Of a stretch of 64,000 bases of DNA, positions 51,909 to 63,890 are shown one piece after another. Under the pieces are notes generated by a model that saw nothing but the letters and a program-made list of their open reading frames with translations, was not told the origin of the DNA and searched no databases. Numbering within the stretch: the first letter of the stretch is position 1; each line of letters begins with the position of its first letter. A program made the position numbers and the translations under genes. The DNA comes from Yamagishiella unicocca. Taxonomy: Eukaryota > Chlorophyta > Chlorophyceae > Chlamydomonadales > Volvocaceae. The stretch spans positions 992,001-1,056,000 of the forward strand of contig BDSL01000006.1 in NCBI GenBank assembly GCA_003116995.1. The letters are read 5' to 3'.

Positions 51909-54900
51909 TTAAGCTCCCTCAAGCTCCGCAACCGCATTCACCCTTAATCCTTCCCCCGGGGCCCCGCTCAGCGACGGTGACTTTGGGGCAACGGCGGTGC
52001 AGCAAGCCACCAGCAGCGCCGCCCAGAACTGCCGCCGCTGCCGCTCCCAGGTGCCTAGCTCCGCTCCCAATGCAGCCACGTGCTTCGCCTGCTGCTCGTC
52101 GTACATTGTTGCGGAACCCAACATGGCCTCATGGGGAACCTCCGGGTGGGTGCCGCACAGCACCGCCACACCCGCCACCAGTCGACACCTGTCCCATGGG
52201 ATGGCGGGGAGGGGTGGTAGCAGAACCGTAGGTATGTACGTGTATGAAACAAGCCCGTGCGTTCACTTCAACCCCAGCTATCGGTTCCCTGACCCCCGAG
52301 AACTCTCTATGTCCATATAACATATAATGACCATCTATGGTGTCAACTAACGCGTTTCCTCTCAAACAACCCCCCCCCACACACACCGGTTCGTTTCGCA
52401 ACTCAAGCGGTTCTTTTTTGTCAACCCCCCGGGCACTTACCTCACGGCTGCGGGCGCGTCATGTAGCCCCGGGTACACGGCCAACACCTGCACCTCCACC
52501 GCATTGAGCCTTCCTCCACCACTGCCGCCGCCACCACCACTGTTGGGGCTGATAGGGGCGCGCGGAGAGGTGGCCGCATCACGAACGATATCCCCGCCGC
52601 CGCCGCCGCCATCACACACGCAGTCCGCGGTGCCACCGCCAGCACCGTCATCCACCGACGCCACCGGCAGCTCAAAGATGGGTCCGCCGTTGGAGTAGTC
52701 CCGGCAGTGCACCCAGCCATCGTACCCTCTGCCGCCGCCGTCATCACCGCCACTGTCGTCACCAGCCCGACACCGCACCTCGCGCCCCAAGCTCCCGGAC
52801 GCGCTGCTGCCGCGACCACCACCGCCACCGCCACTGCCAGTACTGTCCCCAACGCTGCCACCAACCCTGCCGCCCCCAACGCCAAAGCTTGGCGCCGCAT
52901 CAGCAATCAACTTCGCACGTTTCCGTGAAGCCACGGCAGCATCCACAGGCGTGTCCCTGCGGTCCGCGCGCGACATTTTTTCAACCGGTAGCCGCTGCTG
53001 TGGGAGCCCCTGCTGTGGGAGGCCCTGCTGCCGCTGCTGCTGGACGTGGTCCTTGTCGTGGTCTGCGGCACCCGCCACTACCGGACACCCCTCCGTCCCC
53101 TGCGCCCGGGCCCCCTCCCTGCCGGTTTCCTCACCCGCTCCGCCCTCCCTGCCCTCCCAGTCTGGCAGAACCAGGTGCTCCAGTCCGAGGCGGGGGACGC
53201 GGGAGGGGGTCACAGCCGCTGTCCGGGTGCCCGCGCTGCTGCTGCCGCCACTGCCGCCATTGCTGCCACTCGAGGAGGGGGCACAGGTACCGTCAGCAGC
53301 GGCGCCCGAGGTGGCGGACCCAAGATCGTCGACCGCCTGTGGGTTGCTGCCCAGGGCGGCCAACGGTGGCGCCGACGGTGGTAGCTGCTGTTGTCGCTGC
53401 GGTTGCTGCTGCGGCGGCGGGGGTCTGAAGGCCAGGGGCGCCGCGCACGCGCCTTTCTCTGACCGATAGTCGAAGCCTGGCGGGCGGTTTGCCGGTGTGG
53501 TGTTGGGTGGTGGTACGGACGTACGGGGCGTGGTGCTTGGAACTGGGGGGCTAGGCGTTTTGTGGCGGGCGGGCTAGTGCCTTGGCGCTGGGTGCGTGGC
53601 AGAACGGGGATCGTGTACGGCAGGATACGCGGCTTGGTTGGAAGGCGGTTAGGAGGCGGTTGGGTGCCGGGTATGCTCGTCCACCCAAAGCAGGTGCTCG
53701 TCCACCCCTTCGCGCCCGCAATCCCCTCCGTGCTTCTCCCGCACTTGGGCACCTCAGGCCACCCCTCAGACCACCCTCCTGCGTTCGAGACCTCATCAGG
53801 GCCCTCGGCCGCCCACTAGGACACGAGATCAGGACCACGCCTAAGGAGATATCACAGAAAAAACGTCACAATTGGCATTTACCACCGGGGGACCCGCCAG
53901 CTGGGGCTGGTTCCGGAGCAAGCTAGCTAGCACGCAAGCAGGGAAAAAGCTACCGCTCACGGCGCCGTGCCCTACTGCTGGCGATGGTGGTGTCGTCAGC
54001 GCCTTCGGCCGGGCCCGCCCCGAAACCACCGCGCAGAGGGTCTTCTTCGCACCCCCCGCCGTCCCGCCAGCCACCTACCCGGGTAAGCGGCCCCCCGGGC
54101 AGTCCCTGGGAAGAAGCCCAGCTCCCGGTCGCCAACCACCTGATGCACGGAGCCCGGCAGCAGCAACAGCAGGGAACAAACTCGGTAGGTCACGACACAG
54201 TCGAGCGTTGCGGGTTGAGGAGATGCACGGGCGGAATTCGTGGGGTCGCAGTCGCACGCAGAGTGGAGGGGTGTAGCTGGGTGTCCGTTCACCGCACGCC
54301 CGCATGGCACGCAACCCCCCACACGCCTCCCAAGGCGACGCCACGCTTCCCGCCCCCGCCTCGCGCACCTCGAGGGCTGTTCCCCGCTCGAACTCCACCC
54401 GGCTGCATGCGTAGTAGGCCCCCGCGCATATGCCCAGGTAGGCCCCACCGCCCTCCACGTAGGCTGCGGCCGGGAGGGGGGGGTTCTGCGTAAGAGGGGG
54501 CTGGCGGATGCCGGTTTCGGAGCCTAAGCTGTGCGGTGCCAGGCCAATCAGCGCGCCGCCGCAAAGCTGAGACCGGCCCCCCAACGCAGTGCTTGCGTGG
54601 CCTCAACCCGCACGTACGACCACATCTGCCCCGACCACCTTCCCGCAGGCCCCCCGCTCGGCCGCTGTCATTGTCCCCACCTCTCAGCAGCCGGTTGCCC
54701 AGGCCGTTGAGGTGCTTGCAGTACGGCAGGTCGGCCCCCCCGGGCATTATGAACAGGAGGCAGCGCTCCAGCCAGGTCCCCGCCAGCAGCTCCTCGGTCC
54801 CTAGGAAGCGGGCCTGAGGGCGACAGGGAGGCGGCGGAGGGGAGGCTGGAGGAGGCATTTGGGGCTGGAGCACAGCAGCGGTTGTGCGCAGAACGGTACA

Positions 54901-55251
54901 CAATGTGGGACAACATGCGGCATGCGGAGGAGTGATGACTCTAAATGGACGTCCAACCCAAATGCAAACCCGGGACCGCTGGACGTCCTTTCTCGTGGGA
55001 CAACATGCGGCATGCGGGGTAGTGATGACGTTGATGCAACACTGGGTGAAGCGGGAGGGCGGCGGCGTGGCGTGGGGGAAATAAACGCTGGGCGGGTGGC
55101 TGGTACCAACGGAACGGGCAGGGCGCACCTCAACGCCAGGCGCCAGACAGCGCTGAACCGCGTGCAGGGAGTTACGCGCAGATTGGTGTCCAGCGCCCTC
55201 GCCGCAGTACACCAGCACCTCGAGGGACGGGCCGTCGAGCTGCTGCGCCAT
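51909..55251 (-). CDS. Biotin-protein-ligase N-terminal (glutamine-amidotransferase-like) domain protein
   Basis: Six minus-strand exons, 55251-55129, 54813-54681, 54463-54369, 54139-54079, 53476-52441 and 52188-51909, join in frame to 575 residues. The conserved order is clear: LEVLVYCGEGAGHQSARNSL, then LFIMPGGADLPYCKHLNGLG, GGGAYLGICAGAYYACSRVE, GDRELGFFPGTARGAAYPGG, FDYRSEKGACAAPL, RDYSNGGPIFELP, VEVQVLAVYPGLHDAPAAV and AGVAVLCGTHPEVPHEAML. This is the class I amidotransferase-like module at the front of fungal biotin-protein ligases, with the Cys of GICAGAYY at the nucleophile position. The ligase catalytic domain is absent: the frame ends about 65 residues after the last motif. About 200 residues of Gln/Gly/Ser-rich sequence split the domain after GACAAPL, and a shorter Gly-rich run follows RDYSNGG. 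The biochemical role of stand-alone forms is not known to me. Confidence 0.88.
54905..55029. repeat. Direct repeat pair in the first intron of the BPL-N gene
   Basis: GTGGGACAACATGCGGCATG and the following bases to AGTGATGAC occur at 54905-54939 and 54994-55029, in intron 54814-55128. Confidence 0.85.
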
Positions 55252-56846
55252 TGCAGGCGCGCAAGCGAGCGACGTCCTGCTCGGCCGGTTGCCACGTAAT
55301 TTATGAGGATGAATGACAGTAGTTGTGGTAAGATGGACGGAGCAGGCAACTCCTGGTTGCAGAAGCCGCTGTGCCATCGGCTAGGGTCGCAATGCTCGGA
55401 CGTGCCAATCGCCAACCCTCAAGACGCGTCTTCAATGTTGCGCATTAGACAATTGCACTGGTCTACACGTTCATTGTATCCGCTCCCAGGGGTGGCGTTC
55501 TGCCCAAGCAAAAAGACCCCTGCTAGGCAAGCGTTCGTATTACCGGAACGCAAGGGAATGCTCGAACAGTCTGAATATATAGGAACCTGCTCTATTTCGT
55601 GAGTGGTTGGGACTGGGCCCTTACGCTCGACTGGGCGGTAAGTTCGGTAGGTGTCGTCCGCGGGTCGCAGGCAGGGGTGCATGGAGGTAGGCATTGTTTT
55701 CGAGATCCTGGAAGATGACCGGCAGCTAGGGGGCAGGGTGTTCGTCGGGGCGTTCGAAAGCGCGGAAGTGGCACTTTTGCAGAGGGCGCCTGCCCGCGCG
55801 AGCCCAGCGTGCAGAAGTGGGCACATACGCCCTCGAGGAGGTGTAAGGCGTAACAGCGAAGCTTCAGTGGAAGGGAGCAGAGCGCATCTAGCCATGAGCA
55901 TCCACATACCAGCCATACATGCCGATGTCTCCTGTTTAGGCGACACACACCACCCAGGGGGCCGAGCGCCTTCTGGTGCTCTGAGGACAGGGGGTACGGC
56001 AACCAGCCCCCTTCGCCGCGCCTCAATGGTGGGGGTCTTGCTGGCTGCTCGAGGGCCTGCTGGGGGTTGGCGAACACGGGCTTCCAAGTGGAGCCAAGAG
56101 CCCCTACCTGGCCACCATCTGGCGCATTGCTTCCACGGAGTACGGCAATCCGGGCGCCCCACGCGTCGCTGCTTTAGGCGATTACGGCTCTCCGTCCCTC
56201 CCTTCGACTGTGCTAGTCGTTGCGAGTTGGCCGCGTGCGTGGAACCACGTGAGGCATGATGCGATACCGGCGTCAGCACGTCCAGTCCCCCGGGTCCTTC
56301 CACATCCTTACGTCACGTAAGGCCCGAGCTATCCGTCACCAATAAATGTTGTCAGTGAATTAGTGCGCACGTGACAGCACTGTCTGGCGGTGAATTGGGC
56401 CAAAACTGAAGGAATTAAAGTCATGGACGCTAATCCGATTGCCCCAACGGCCAACCGACACGCACTGCCGAAATGCGCCGCCGCTCGCGACTGACACGCC
56501 GGCAGGATGGCTTCGGAGCTCCCAAGCGGCCCGGGGGCCCCTCCGTTACTCTGGCGGGCGCAACATTTCGTGACGCAGGCCCCCCTCACGTAACTCCCAA
56601 CCAACAAATACCCGTTCCTCGCAACCCCCCCTTTCCTCCTTCTCTCTCCCCACCTCTCATATACACAACTGAACACGGCCCTCAGCAGCAAACAAGCTTC
56701 AAAATTGCGAAAAGCGTCGGCCAGTTCCACGATCTCCCTCAAACGCTACCCGGGGTTTCGGACCGTACATCTCTTCCGTTATTTTGTGGGTGAGGGCCCT
56801 TTAACTCCTGCTAGTTGCGGACTCCGCCCCATTGCTGCCCTATCGC
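55252..56846. other. Interval between the BPL-N start and the GST stop
   Basis: About 1.6 kb with long open frames on both strands (55419-56303 minus, 55651-56259 plus) overlapping each other. Neither has recognisable motifs or convincing splice neighbours, so no gene is called. Confidence 0.4.
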
Positions 56847-58927
56847 TCAGTAGGCCCACTTGTACGCTGTATTGCCCACGTGGTCCAAGATGCCCTGGTC
56901 CCGCCAGCGGTTGTTGGCGGCCCAGCCCTGCAGCCCGCCGCGGATCTCCTCCATGATCTGGCAAAAGCGCGTCCCGTGGTACGACAGGAACGGCAGGAGC
57001 GGGGCGGGAGGTGGAAAGCTTGGGGCCCCGCGACAGAAGAGGGCAACGAAGTGGGGTGGAGTTGCTGCTGCGCATGAGAGGGAGGCCTGCAGCGAGCTGC
57101 GGAAGGGGACATCAACCAACCGAGGTGCACTTGACAGCTTTTGAACCCAACTCCAGGACCACCTTAAACCCCAAACCTGGCATCGCTCCCCTCACCCAAC
57201 CCCAACCTGCCCCACGGCTGGGTACCGCCAACTTAAATTCGGTGTACCCCAACCTCCCACACAATCCTCCTCTCTCCCGGGCCATCCAAAAAGGGCTTGA
57301 AGTGACAACCCCAGAGGAAAAGTGAGAGGACCCGAGTGTGGGGGAGGGGCAGTGGAAGGGGCCCCAGAGGTGCAGGTGGAGGTCGCGGGCCCACCTGCGC
57401 CGCCACAGGGTCCTGCTGCATAGTGGCCCACCAGGCCGCCAGCTTGGGTCGCCCCGCAAACACGTCCTGCCAGCCGAAGTAGGTCGGCAGTATGAACTCG
57501 AAGAACACGAAGGTGGGGAACAGCGCCGCGTCCGCAGCCGTCGCCTCGGAGCCGGCGAAGTAGGGGCCCTGGGTGTGTGTGGTTCGTGGAAGGCATATTG
57601 GGGCGTGAGGTTCGAGGGAAACCCGTGGATGTCCGAAAAAAACCGTTTAAAGCGTGAGGAGGCCCGAGTTCGAGGGCACGACGTGGTTTGTTGTTGCCCA
57701 ACCCCTTCAGCGCCTTCGATGCTGTCCGTGTTCGGCACGTATGGCGGCCGTCGCGCCGCTGCCTTTATAAGCTTTCTTACATCATCCGCCCTCTTGGCCT
57801 TTCCATACCCCAGCCAATCCCAACCAATCCCAACCGCTGTCCCGCCAACCGCCCCAACCGCTCACCTCCACAATGCCCTCCAGCACGTCCAGCTGGAAAG
57901 CGATCTGCTCGATCTGCTTGGCCCGGGCCTCCGCGCTGTCCATCACCCGGTACATGGCGCCCTGGATGGGCACGATGTAGACGTCGTGGATGCGGGCGGC
58001 CAGGGCGGCCTGGGGAAGGGAGGGATTTGATCAGAGAATCCGCGAGGGGAAAGGGTGGGCGAGAGGGGAGGGGCCGGGGTGCGGGGTTATCCACCCACCG
58101 AGGGATCATGGCGGCAGGAGCGACGGCATGGCCTCCATAATGAAGCAGTAGCCGCTGACGCCGTCATGGAGGTGTAGGGACTTCACGGATTACACGGTGC
58201 TTAACGCCGTCTCCTAGGATCCCGATCCCAATCCTCTCCCTACCCGCCCTTCAACCCGCCGGCGGAACCCCTCCCCTCCTCGGCCCTCAGCCCCTCCCCA
58301 CCTTGGCCCTGGCCTCCGGGGTGGTGGCCACCATGGCTGGACCCCGGTCAGCGAACTTGTCCAACAGGTATTGACTGATGATCTGCGGGCGGGAGGATAA
58401 GGGTGATGAGGAGGGGGGGTGAGGGCGCGGGATGGGGCGCGGGGTACGGGGGCGGGGCGGGGTTGCTCAGTGGTGCGGGTTGCTGAGGCTTGTTCCGAAA
58501 GATGATTGGCTCAAAGCGGCCCCTTAAGCGCCTCCTTGTCCTCCACACCATGCTAGCCGCGATAAATCATTGGTGAAGCCTCCGCGCCGAGTGGCACTCG
58601 GTGGCGGGCTGTGCCGCGGAGCCGTCACTTCCCCACCTCGCTTTCGGGCAGGGGCGTGCCATCCTCAAGTGTCAGCAGCGGCATCTTGCCCTGAGGGTTT
58701 AGCGCCAGGTACTGCGGGCTCTTCAGGCCGCCGATGGTTTGGGGGCTGACGATGTCAATCTCGCCATCGACGCCCTTTTTGCGGATGATGTACCTGTTGC
58801 GTGCACCATTATTGCTAACGGGAACGTCATATAGCACCATGCGCGCAGCCATTGCGCACACGTTGGTGCGGCGGCTCGTGCGGCAGCAAGCGCGAGTCGC
58901 TTGGCGAGGAGCGCTGAGGGATGTCAT
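56847..58927 (-). CDS. Glutathione S-transferase
   Basis: Five minus-strand exons, 58927-58637, 58382-58302, 58009-57866, 57568-57395 and 56957-56847, all join in phase 0 to 266 residues. The N-terminal thioredoxin-like half includes MVLYDVPVSNNGARNRYIIR, then NPQGKMPLLTLEDGTPLPES, the cis-Pro and Glu-Ser that bind glutathione, followed by IISQYLLDKF. The C-terminal helical half includes FAGSEATAADAALFPTFVFF, where ATAADA is the N-capping box. If translation starts at 58927 there is a basic leader of about 25 residues that could target an organelle; if it starts at ATG 58852 (MAARMVLYDV) the enzyme is cytosolic, about 241 residues. A TTTTTAAAAGG run at 58932-58942 is so close to the first ATG that the second start is reasonable. 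GSTs conjugate glutathione to electrophiles; the class is not clear. Confidence 0.9.
57606..57656 (-). repeat. Intronic dispersed element, copy 5
   Basis: In the GST intron 57569-57865. On the minus strand: TAAACGGTTTTTTTCGG, then CCACGGGTTTCCCTCGAACC. Confidence 0.65.
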
Positions 58928-59997
58928 TGGCGCCTTTTAAAAAGTGATTCAGTATGAATTCCTGTAAGCCTAGTTATTTGTGGACCCAAATTGGTGTAGT
59001 TGGCCGTGAATCGCTTGCTGTGGAAGTTCGAAATAAGTAATGGCCAGCAGCTTTCATGAATTTAACGTACGAAAGTGAAAGACAATGTGAATTATTGCAA
59101 TTATTCGATGATTATCCTGAAGGCGTTTCCTTGCCTGCCTTGTCACCTGAACTCAAGGCCGGATGGCAACCAGCCTGTTATCGCATTAAGGTTAAAACCA
59201 CAGGATACGCTCCGATGGAATCTGGATGAGAACTATGTCCACCTTGGTTTTGAAGCGCGGACGACCGTCAGGTTGTTCTGTTCCGAGCGAACCGTGGGTC
59301 GATCCAACATTATGATATGGACCTGCAGAACAGCGCGGAGGATGACCCATGCATATAAGTGGGCGATAATGCCCACATTCAGGGAGCTCGGTAAGGGTTC
59401 GGTTGAGGGCTTCCAGGCGTAAATAAATCCCCGGGCGTGCCCGTTGGCCCGTCATAGTCGCGAATATGGGGACGCATTCTTTCAGGCCGCTTTCTTTAAA
59501 AACACATTGTACCGGTTGCGCACACGACCTGCGACTGACCAGCGGAAAATGTTGAAACGGTTTGAAAGATTGTACTAACTTTGATGCATACTTAGATAAA
59601 GACGCCGGGATGGCTAACCTCTGTGTAGTCAACTGGACCGCTGACTTGCTAGATGCCGGATAGCGTGCTGGGGGTACGCGCGTACCGCCATTTTAACGGT
59701 AACTTTTCCATCGCAGCGTGCCAGCGCCCAGATTCAGCAAAACAAGACCAATCAAGGTTTTGTGTATACATGTATCCTTCCCAATAGCTGTAAATTATCC
59801 AAGTAAAAAAATTCAATTACCGGTACAGGTTAACACAACACTACCATCAAGGCAACCTCGCAGAAGCTTTCATACAGTATCAAGTCCCGTTTCCAACAAT
59901 GTAAACATATTGATGGGACAATGTCTATGCGGATACTCTGTTGTACTTACTCAAGGGTAGCTTGACTGCGACCTACATTATTCGAGCTTTAGCTCCT
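58928..59997. other. Divergent upstream region between the GST and GT77 genes
   Basis: About 1.07 kb of clearly lower GC. Open frames 59075-59422 (+) and 59192-59632 (-) overlap and look like chance. No repeat or motif stands out besides the T/A run beside the GST ATG. Confidence 0.45.
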
Positions 59998-62900
59998 ATG
60001 ACACAAAGTGACTGCCGAACGCGTCAGCGGAGTCAGGACAGCATATGGCTTGCGCTGCTCCTGATGGGTGCCCAAGTCGCAGGCTTTGCGCGGGCGCAGC
60101 AGTCCGATGGTGGCACTTCAACGCGTCTCGCTTGCGAGTCCTCCGGAATATGTAGCTTGGGCAAGGTGCAGCCCTTCACCGGTGAGAACCATAATGCGCA
60201 AACAAACGGCAGGAGGTCAGAGGATGGAGCCCCCCGTTCCAAGCTATCGCATCGTACGCCGCTGCCCGGTCGGTACCCCTTCCCCCCTCCGCTCCCACCC
60301 GTCCCCCGCCCTCCGGCCAGGTGACGTCATGCCGCCCCCCTCCATGCGCGCCTGTCTGGAGGCTCGGTCGTACAAGAAGGAGGTCATCCTGCTCACTGAG
60401 ACGCGCCTCAACCCCGCCTTCCAGGTGGGGGCCTGCAACTGGGGGTGGGAGCAGGGAGTGATGAGCCAGTGTGTTATGGTGACGGTGGTGATGAGGCGGG
60501 TTGTGGAGGGGTAGCTTGGCGCGCTGCGCAGTCGGCCCCAGGGACTCCGCTCCTCTCCCACCCCCGCTCATCTGTTGGACCCACGGATTATCCTTTAACC
60601 CCCCGCTCCTCTGCTCCGTTTCCTACGTCGTGTGACCGGGTCTCCCCACCACACTCCGCTCCTCCCTCGGCTCACCCCTCTCGCTCCTCCCTCCATTCCC
60701 TGCCCTCCCCTCTGCCCCCTCCCCTCTGCTCCCTCCCCTCCGCCCTCCTCCTCCGCCCGTTTTGCTTCGCACCCGGGTTTCCCTGGCACCCTGGCCCCCC
60801 CAGGCCTTCCGCACGTTGCTGTCGCTCGGCTACGAGCACGTGGTGCTGCTCTCCACGGAGGAGCGGTGCGCCAAGAGCACCGCCACCTGGCCCCGACTGG
60901 CCTGCGTCTGGTCCTCTCAGGCGCTAGTGAGCAACACGAAGTACCTGCTAGACAGGTGGGCAGGGGGGGGGCAGGGGGGAGGCAGGGGGGAGGCAGGGGG
61001 GGGGCAGGGGGGAGCAGGGGGGGGATGGGGTGAGGAAAGCCCGTGGACTCGGAAGCCGAGTAGGAGGCAGGGGGGGAAGGGTCAAGGGCGGTGTGTGACC
61101 CAGGCATGTCGTACTACCGCAGTACGACGGACAACATGGGGGAGATTGTGGGGTGAGCTAGCTGGCTCCGGCAGGATAGGTGGGGTATGTGGGTATGTGG
61201 CAGGCGGGCGGGGCCTCTTTCCTGTCCCACGGTGCTCCGTACCTCTCAAATGCCAGCCTACGTGTTTCCTCTTCCCCCCTCGCTACACAGTTACACATCC
61301 AGCCCTCGGCCGTATGTCCGGGCTTCGCCAACGCCTCAGTTGTGCCACCAGCAGAAACACACCAGCTCGCCTCCTCCCCTCCCTGCCCCTCCCCCCCCCC
61401 TCACCCCCCCTCACCCCCCGGGACCCCAGGGTTGCCTTCATGACCCGCGCCGCCCGTCTGGGCCACAACGCGCTGATGCTGGACAGCGACGTGGTTCTGT
61501 TCCGGGACGTGTACCTGTACCTCAAGGCGCCCCCGCTGGCCAACGTGAGCGTCATGACAATGAGGGACGGAAACGGATGGTGCGGCGGGGAGGGCCGGGG
61601 GGGAGAGGGGTTGGGTTCGGGAGAAGAGGTGTTGAGGTGTGGAACTGGTTTGATATGCCCCTGGCAATGGGGCTAAGGACCTGACCCGTGGGGACCTCAC
61701 CTCGGAGGACCTGACCTCCGATGACCCGGCACCCCTCTTACCAAACCCCCCGCCCCTCAGGGTGAACTGCGGGGTGGTATACGTCCAGAACGCCCGGCCG
61801 GACGGCCCCGCGGCCTACATGCTGGGCGAGATAGTGGACCGGCTGGAGAGGTGCGAGGAGGGGGGGGAGGAAACCCGTGGGGGAGGGATGGTGAGAGGAC
61901 CTGGTTCCGCGGCATAGCAGACCAGGTGCGGGTGCGGGATGCCGCAGGTGTGGATTCGGGGTTGCCTCTTTTACCGGGGTTGCGTCTTGGGCGACCACCT
62001 CCAGGGAGGGTTGCGCCCGCGCCGCGCCCATGTCCTCCCGACCCGAAATTCCGCGGCAACAATGCATCCCGCCCCCCCCTGCGTCACCTACCAGGCGCTT
62101 ACCACGCAGCTTCGATTCTGCACTCTGAACATACGCGTTTTCCCAATTTGAAGACACCACGCACGCTGCCATCTTGTCCTCCCTGCCGGAGGGGAAGTTG
62201 GCTGCTGGGGACCCCGACCCGACTCAGCGCTTCGCTATCCGCCCCTCTGCCCTTGGTCGGGTCAGGATGGGTGAGAACCCCCGGTTCTACTCCGTCCGGA
62301 ACCTCAACGCCTTCTGCTGGGATCAGCAGATGTACAGGTGGGGCAGGGCAGCGTAGAGACACGTGGGGGGCCGGGACGATCAGGCGGTGGAGGGCATCGG
62401 CTGCAGCTGTGGGGGGTATGTGCGTGTGGCGGGCGGGCAGCTGGCAGCTGGGTGGGGCAGCTGGCAGCTGGCTGGCGGCGGAGGGGTCCGTTCAGAGCGG
62501 CGACGTTGGGGCCGGGAGGACCTGAGCTGATAACTGGGTACGGAGATGGGGATGATGGTAGCCGCCCTAGCGCCGGCCATAACCTTCGCTCAGCCAGCAA
62601 CTCCCAGCCCCAATCCGACACCTCCTTACAAAACCAGCCCCGCCGCCCTCCCCCCGCCTGTCCCTGACCCCCCGCAGCGACACCCTGCTGACTGCGCTGG
62701 CGGGGCGGCCCGTCGCGTACGGCTGTTGGTTTCGGAACGAGCCGTCTGCGCGGGTGCAGTGGGATGCGGCCCACCAGCAGCTGTTCGGGCTGCAGGAAAA
62801 CGGACCGCTGGAGACCAGGCACTACATGCAGGTGGGGCTCCAGGGGGGGGCGATAAAAGAATCCGCGAATCCACGGCTGACAAACCGAGGGCGGGGCGAG

Positions 62901-63890
62901 CTCAAGGGGGGGCGAGAAGACCCGGGGTTGCACACCCGGCTGGAGGGGTTGCACACCCGGCTGGAGGGGTTGCACACCCGGCTGGAGGGGTTGGGACGCG
63001 GACAACCGGTGTGGTGGGGGAAGGGAGGGAGGGATTGGCGGAGACAGCCCAGTACTTACCTGGTGTGTGTATGTGTTTGTGTATATGTGTGTTTTATAAA
63101 TGTGTGTGTGTGTCTCTCTCTCGCCAGGCCGAGCGGCTGCCCTGGCCCCCCGAGATGCTGGAGCATGCGCCGGACTACCCCAACCGGCACGCGGCGGAGG
63201 TGTGGACCGGACAGATGACAGTGCCCAACGCCAGGGTGGGTGGTACAAGAAACCAACTCCCGATCCCGCTGCCCCTTGCTGTGGCTTGCGAGCCGTGTGT
63301 CATGTTGCCACCTCGTACACATGCGGATGTCGTACTCTGTGACCTGACGTGGCGGCGCCCGCAGGGGGTGTGGCCGGCGGAGCTGGGTGGCGCCTTCTTC
63401 CCGCCGCAGCGGGGACCCACCTCGCAGGGCTGGATCGATATACTCAAGGTGGGGCAGGGGGGGCCAAGGGAGGGACCCGGGGGGGCAAGGGGGGCAAGGG
63501 AGGGGGGCAGGGGGGTGCCGGGAGGTGTTTCATGGGCAGCTCGTGGCGGGTTATTATCTTGGCGCTGTGGGCTGGGCGAAATTCGCGAATGGCTGGGGGG
63601 CTGGCGGGGTGGCGAGAAGGTCCGGCTACTCGACATAGGAACCGGAAGGGGTAAAGGGAGGCTGCCCCTGTGGCAGGTTGCCGCTTGGGCGCGGGGTCTG
63701 GTGGGGGGTGCAGGCGCGGTGCCCCGACCTGACTTGCCCAACCCCTCCCTCCCCGCCTCTTACCCTCCTGGCACCGGCCTCTCCGCCTCCGCGGCCGCCG
63801 CCGCTGCCAACTCCGCCACCCCCTGCCGCCTCCTCCCGCCGCCAGGCTGACGTGCTGCCGCTGTGGCCAGACCCGGAGGACCCGAGCCAG
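59998..63890 (+). CDS. GT77-type nucleotide-diphospho-sugar transferase, 3' end beyond window
   Basis: Ten exons are visible: 59998-60181, 60321-60424, 60804-60955, 61430-61579, 61761-61850, about 62154-62337, 62678-62831, 63128-63235, 63365-63448 and 63846-63890. All join in frame except exon 5 to 6, where the apparent acceptor at 62153 is one base out of phase, so a small exon or another site is missed. The N-terminus has a signal or anchor (DSIWLALLLMGAQVAGFARA). Landmarks follow: KKEVILLTETRLNPAF, then FRTLLSLGYEHVVLLS, FMTRAARLGHNALMLDSDVV with the DSD metal motif, FRDVYLYLKAPP, VNCGVVYVQNARP, FCWDQQMYR and YMQAERLPWPPEM. This matches the Nucleotid_trans/GT77 group that includes plant and algal arabinosyltransferases (RRA/XEG113-like) acting on hydroxyproline-rich glycoproteins. 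Donor sugar is inferred only. Confidence 0.85.
62927..62989. repeat. 21-bp tandem repeat, three copies
   Basis: Unit GTTGCACACCCGGCTGGAGG plus G, in the GT77 intron 62832-63127. Confidence 0.9.

Noticed and set aside
55419..56303. 294-residue minus-strand frame between BPL-N and GST
   Set aside because: An equally long plus-strand frame overlaps it and neither shows recognisable motifs or a plausible promoter.
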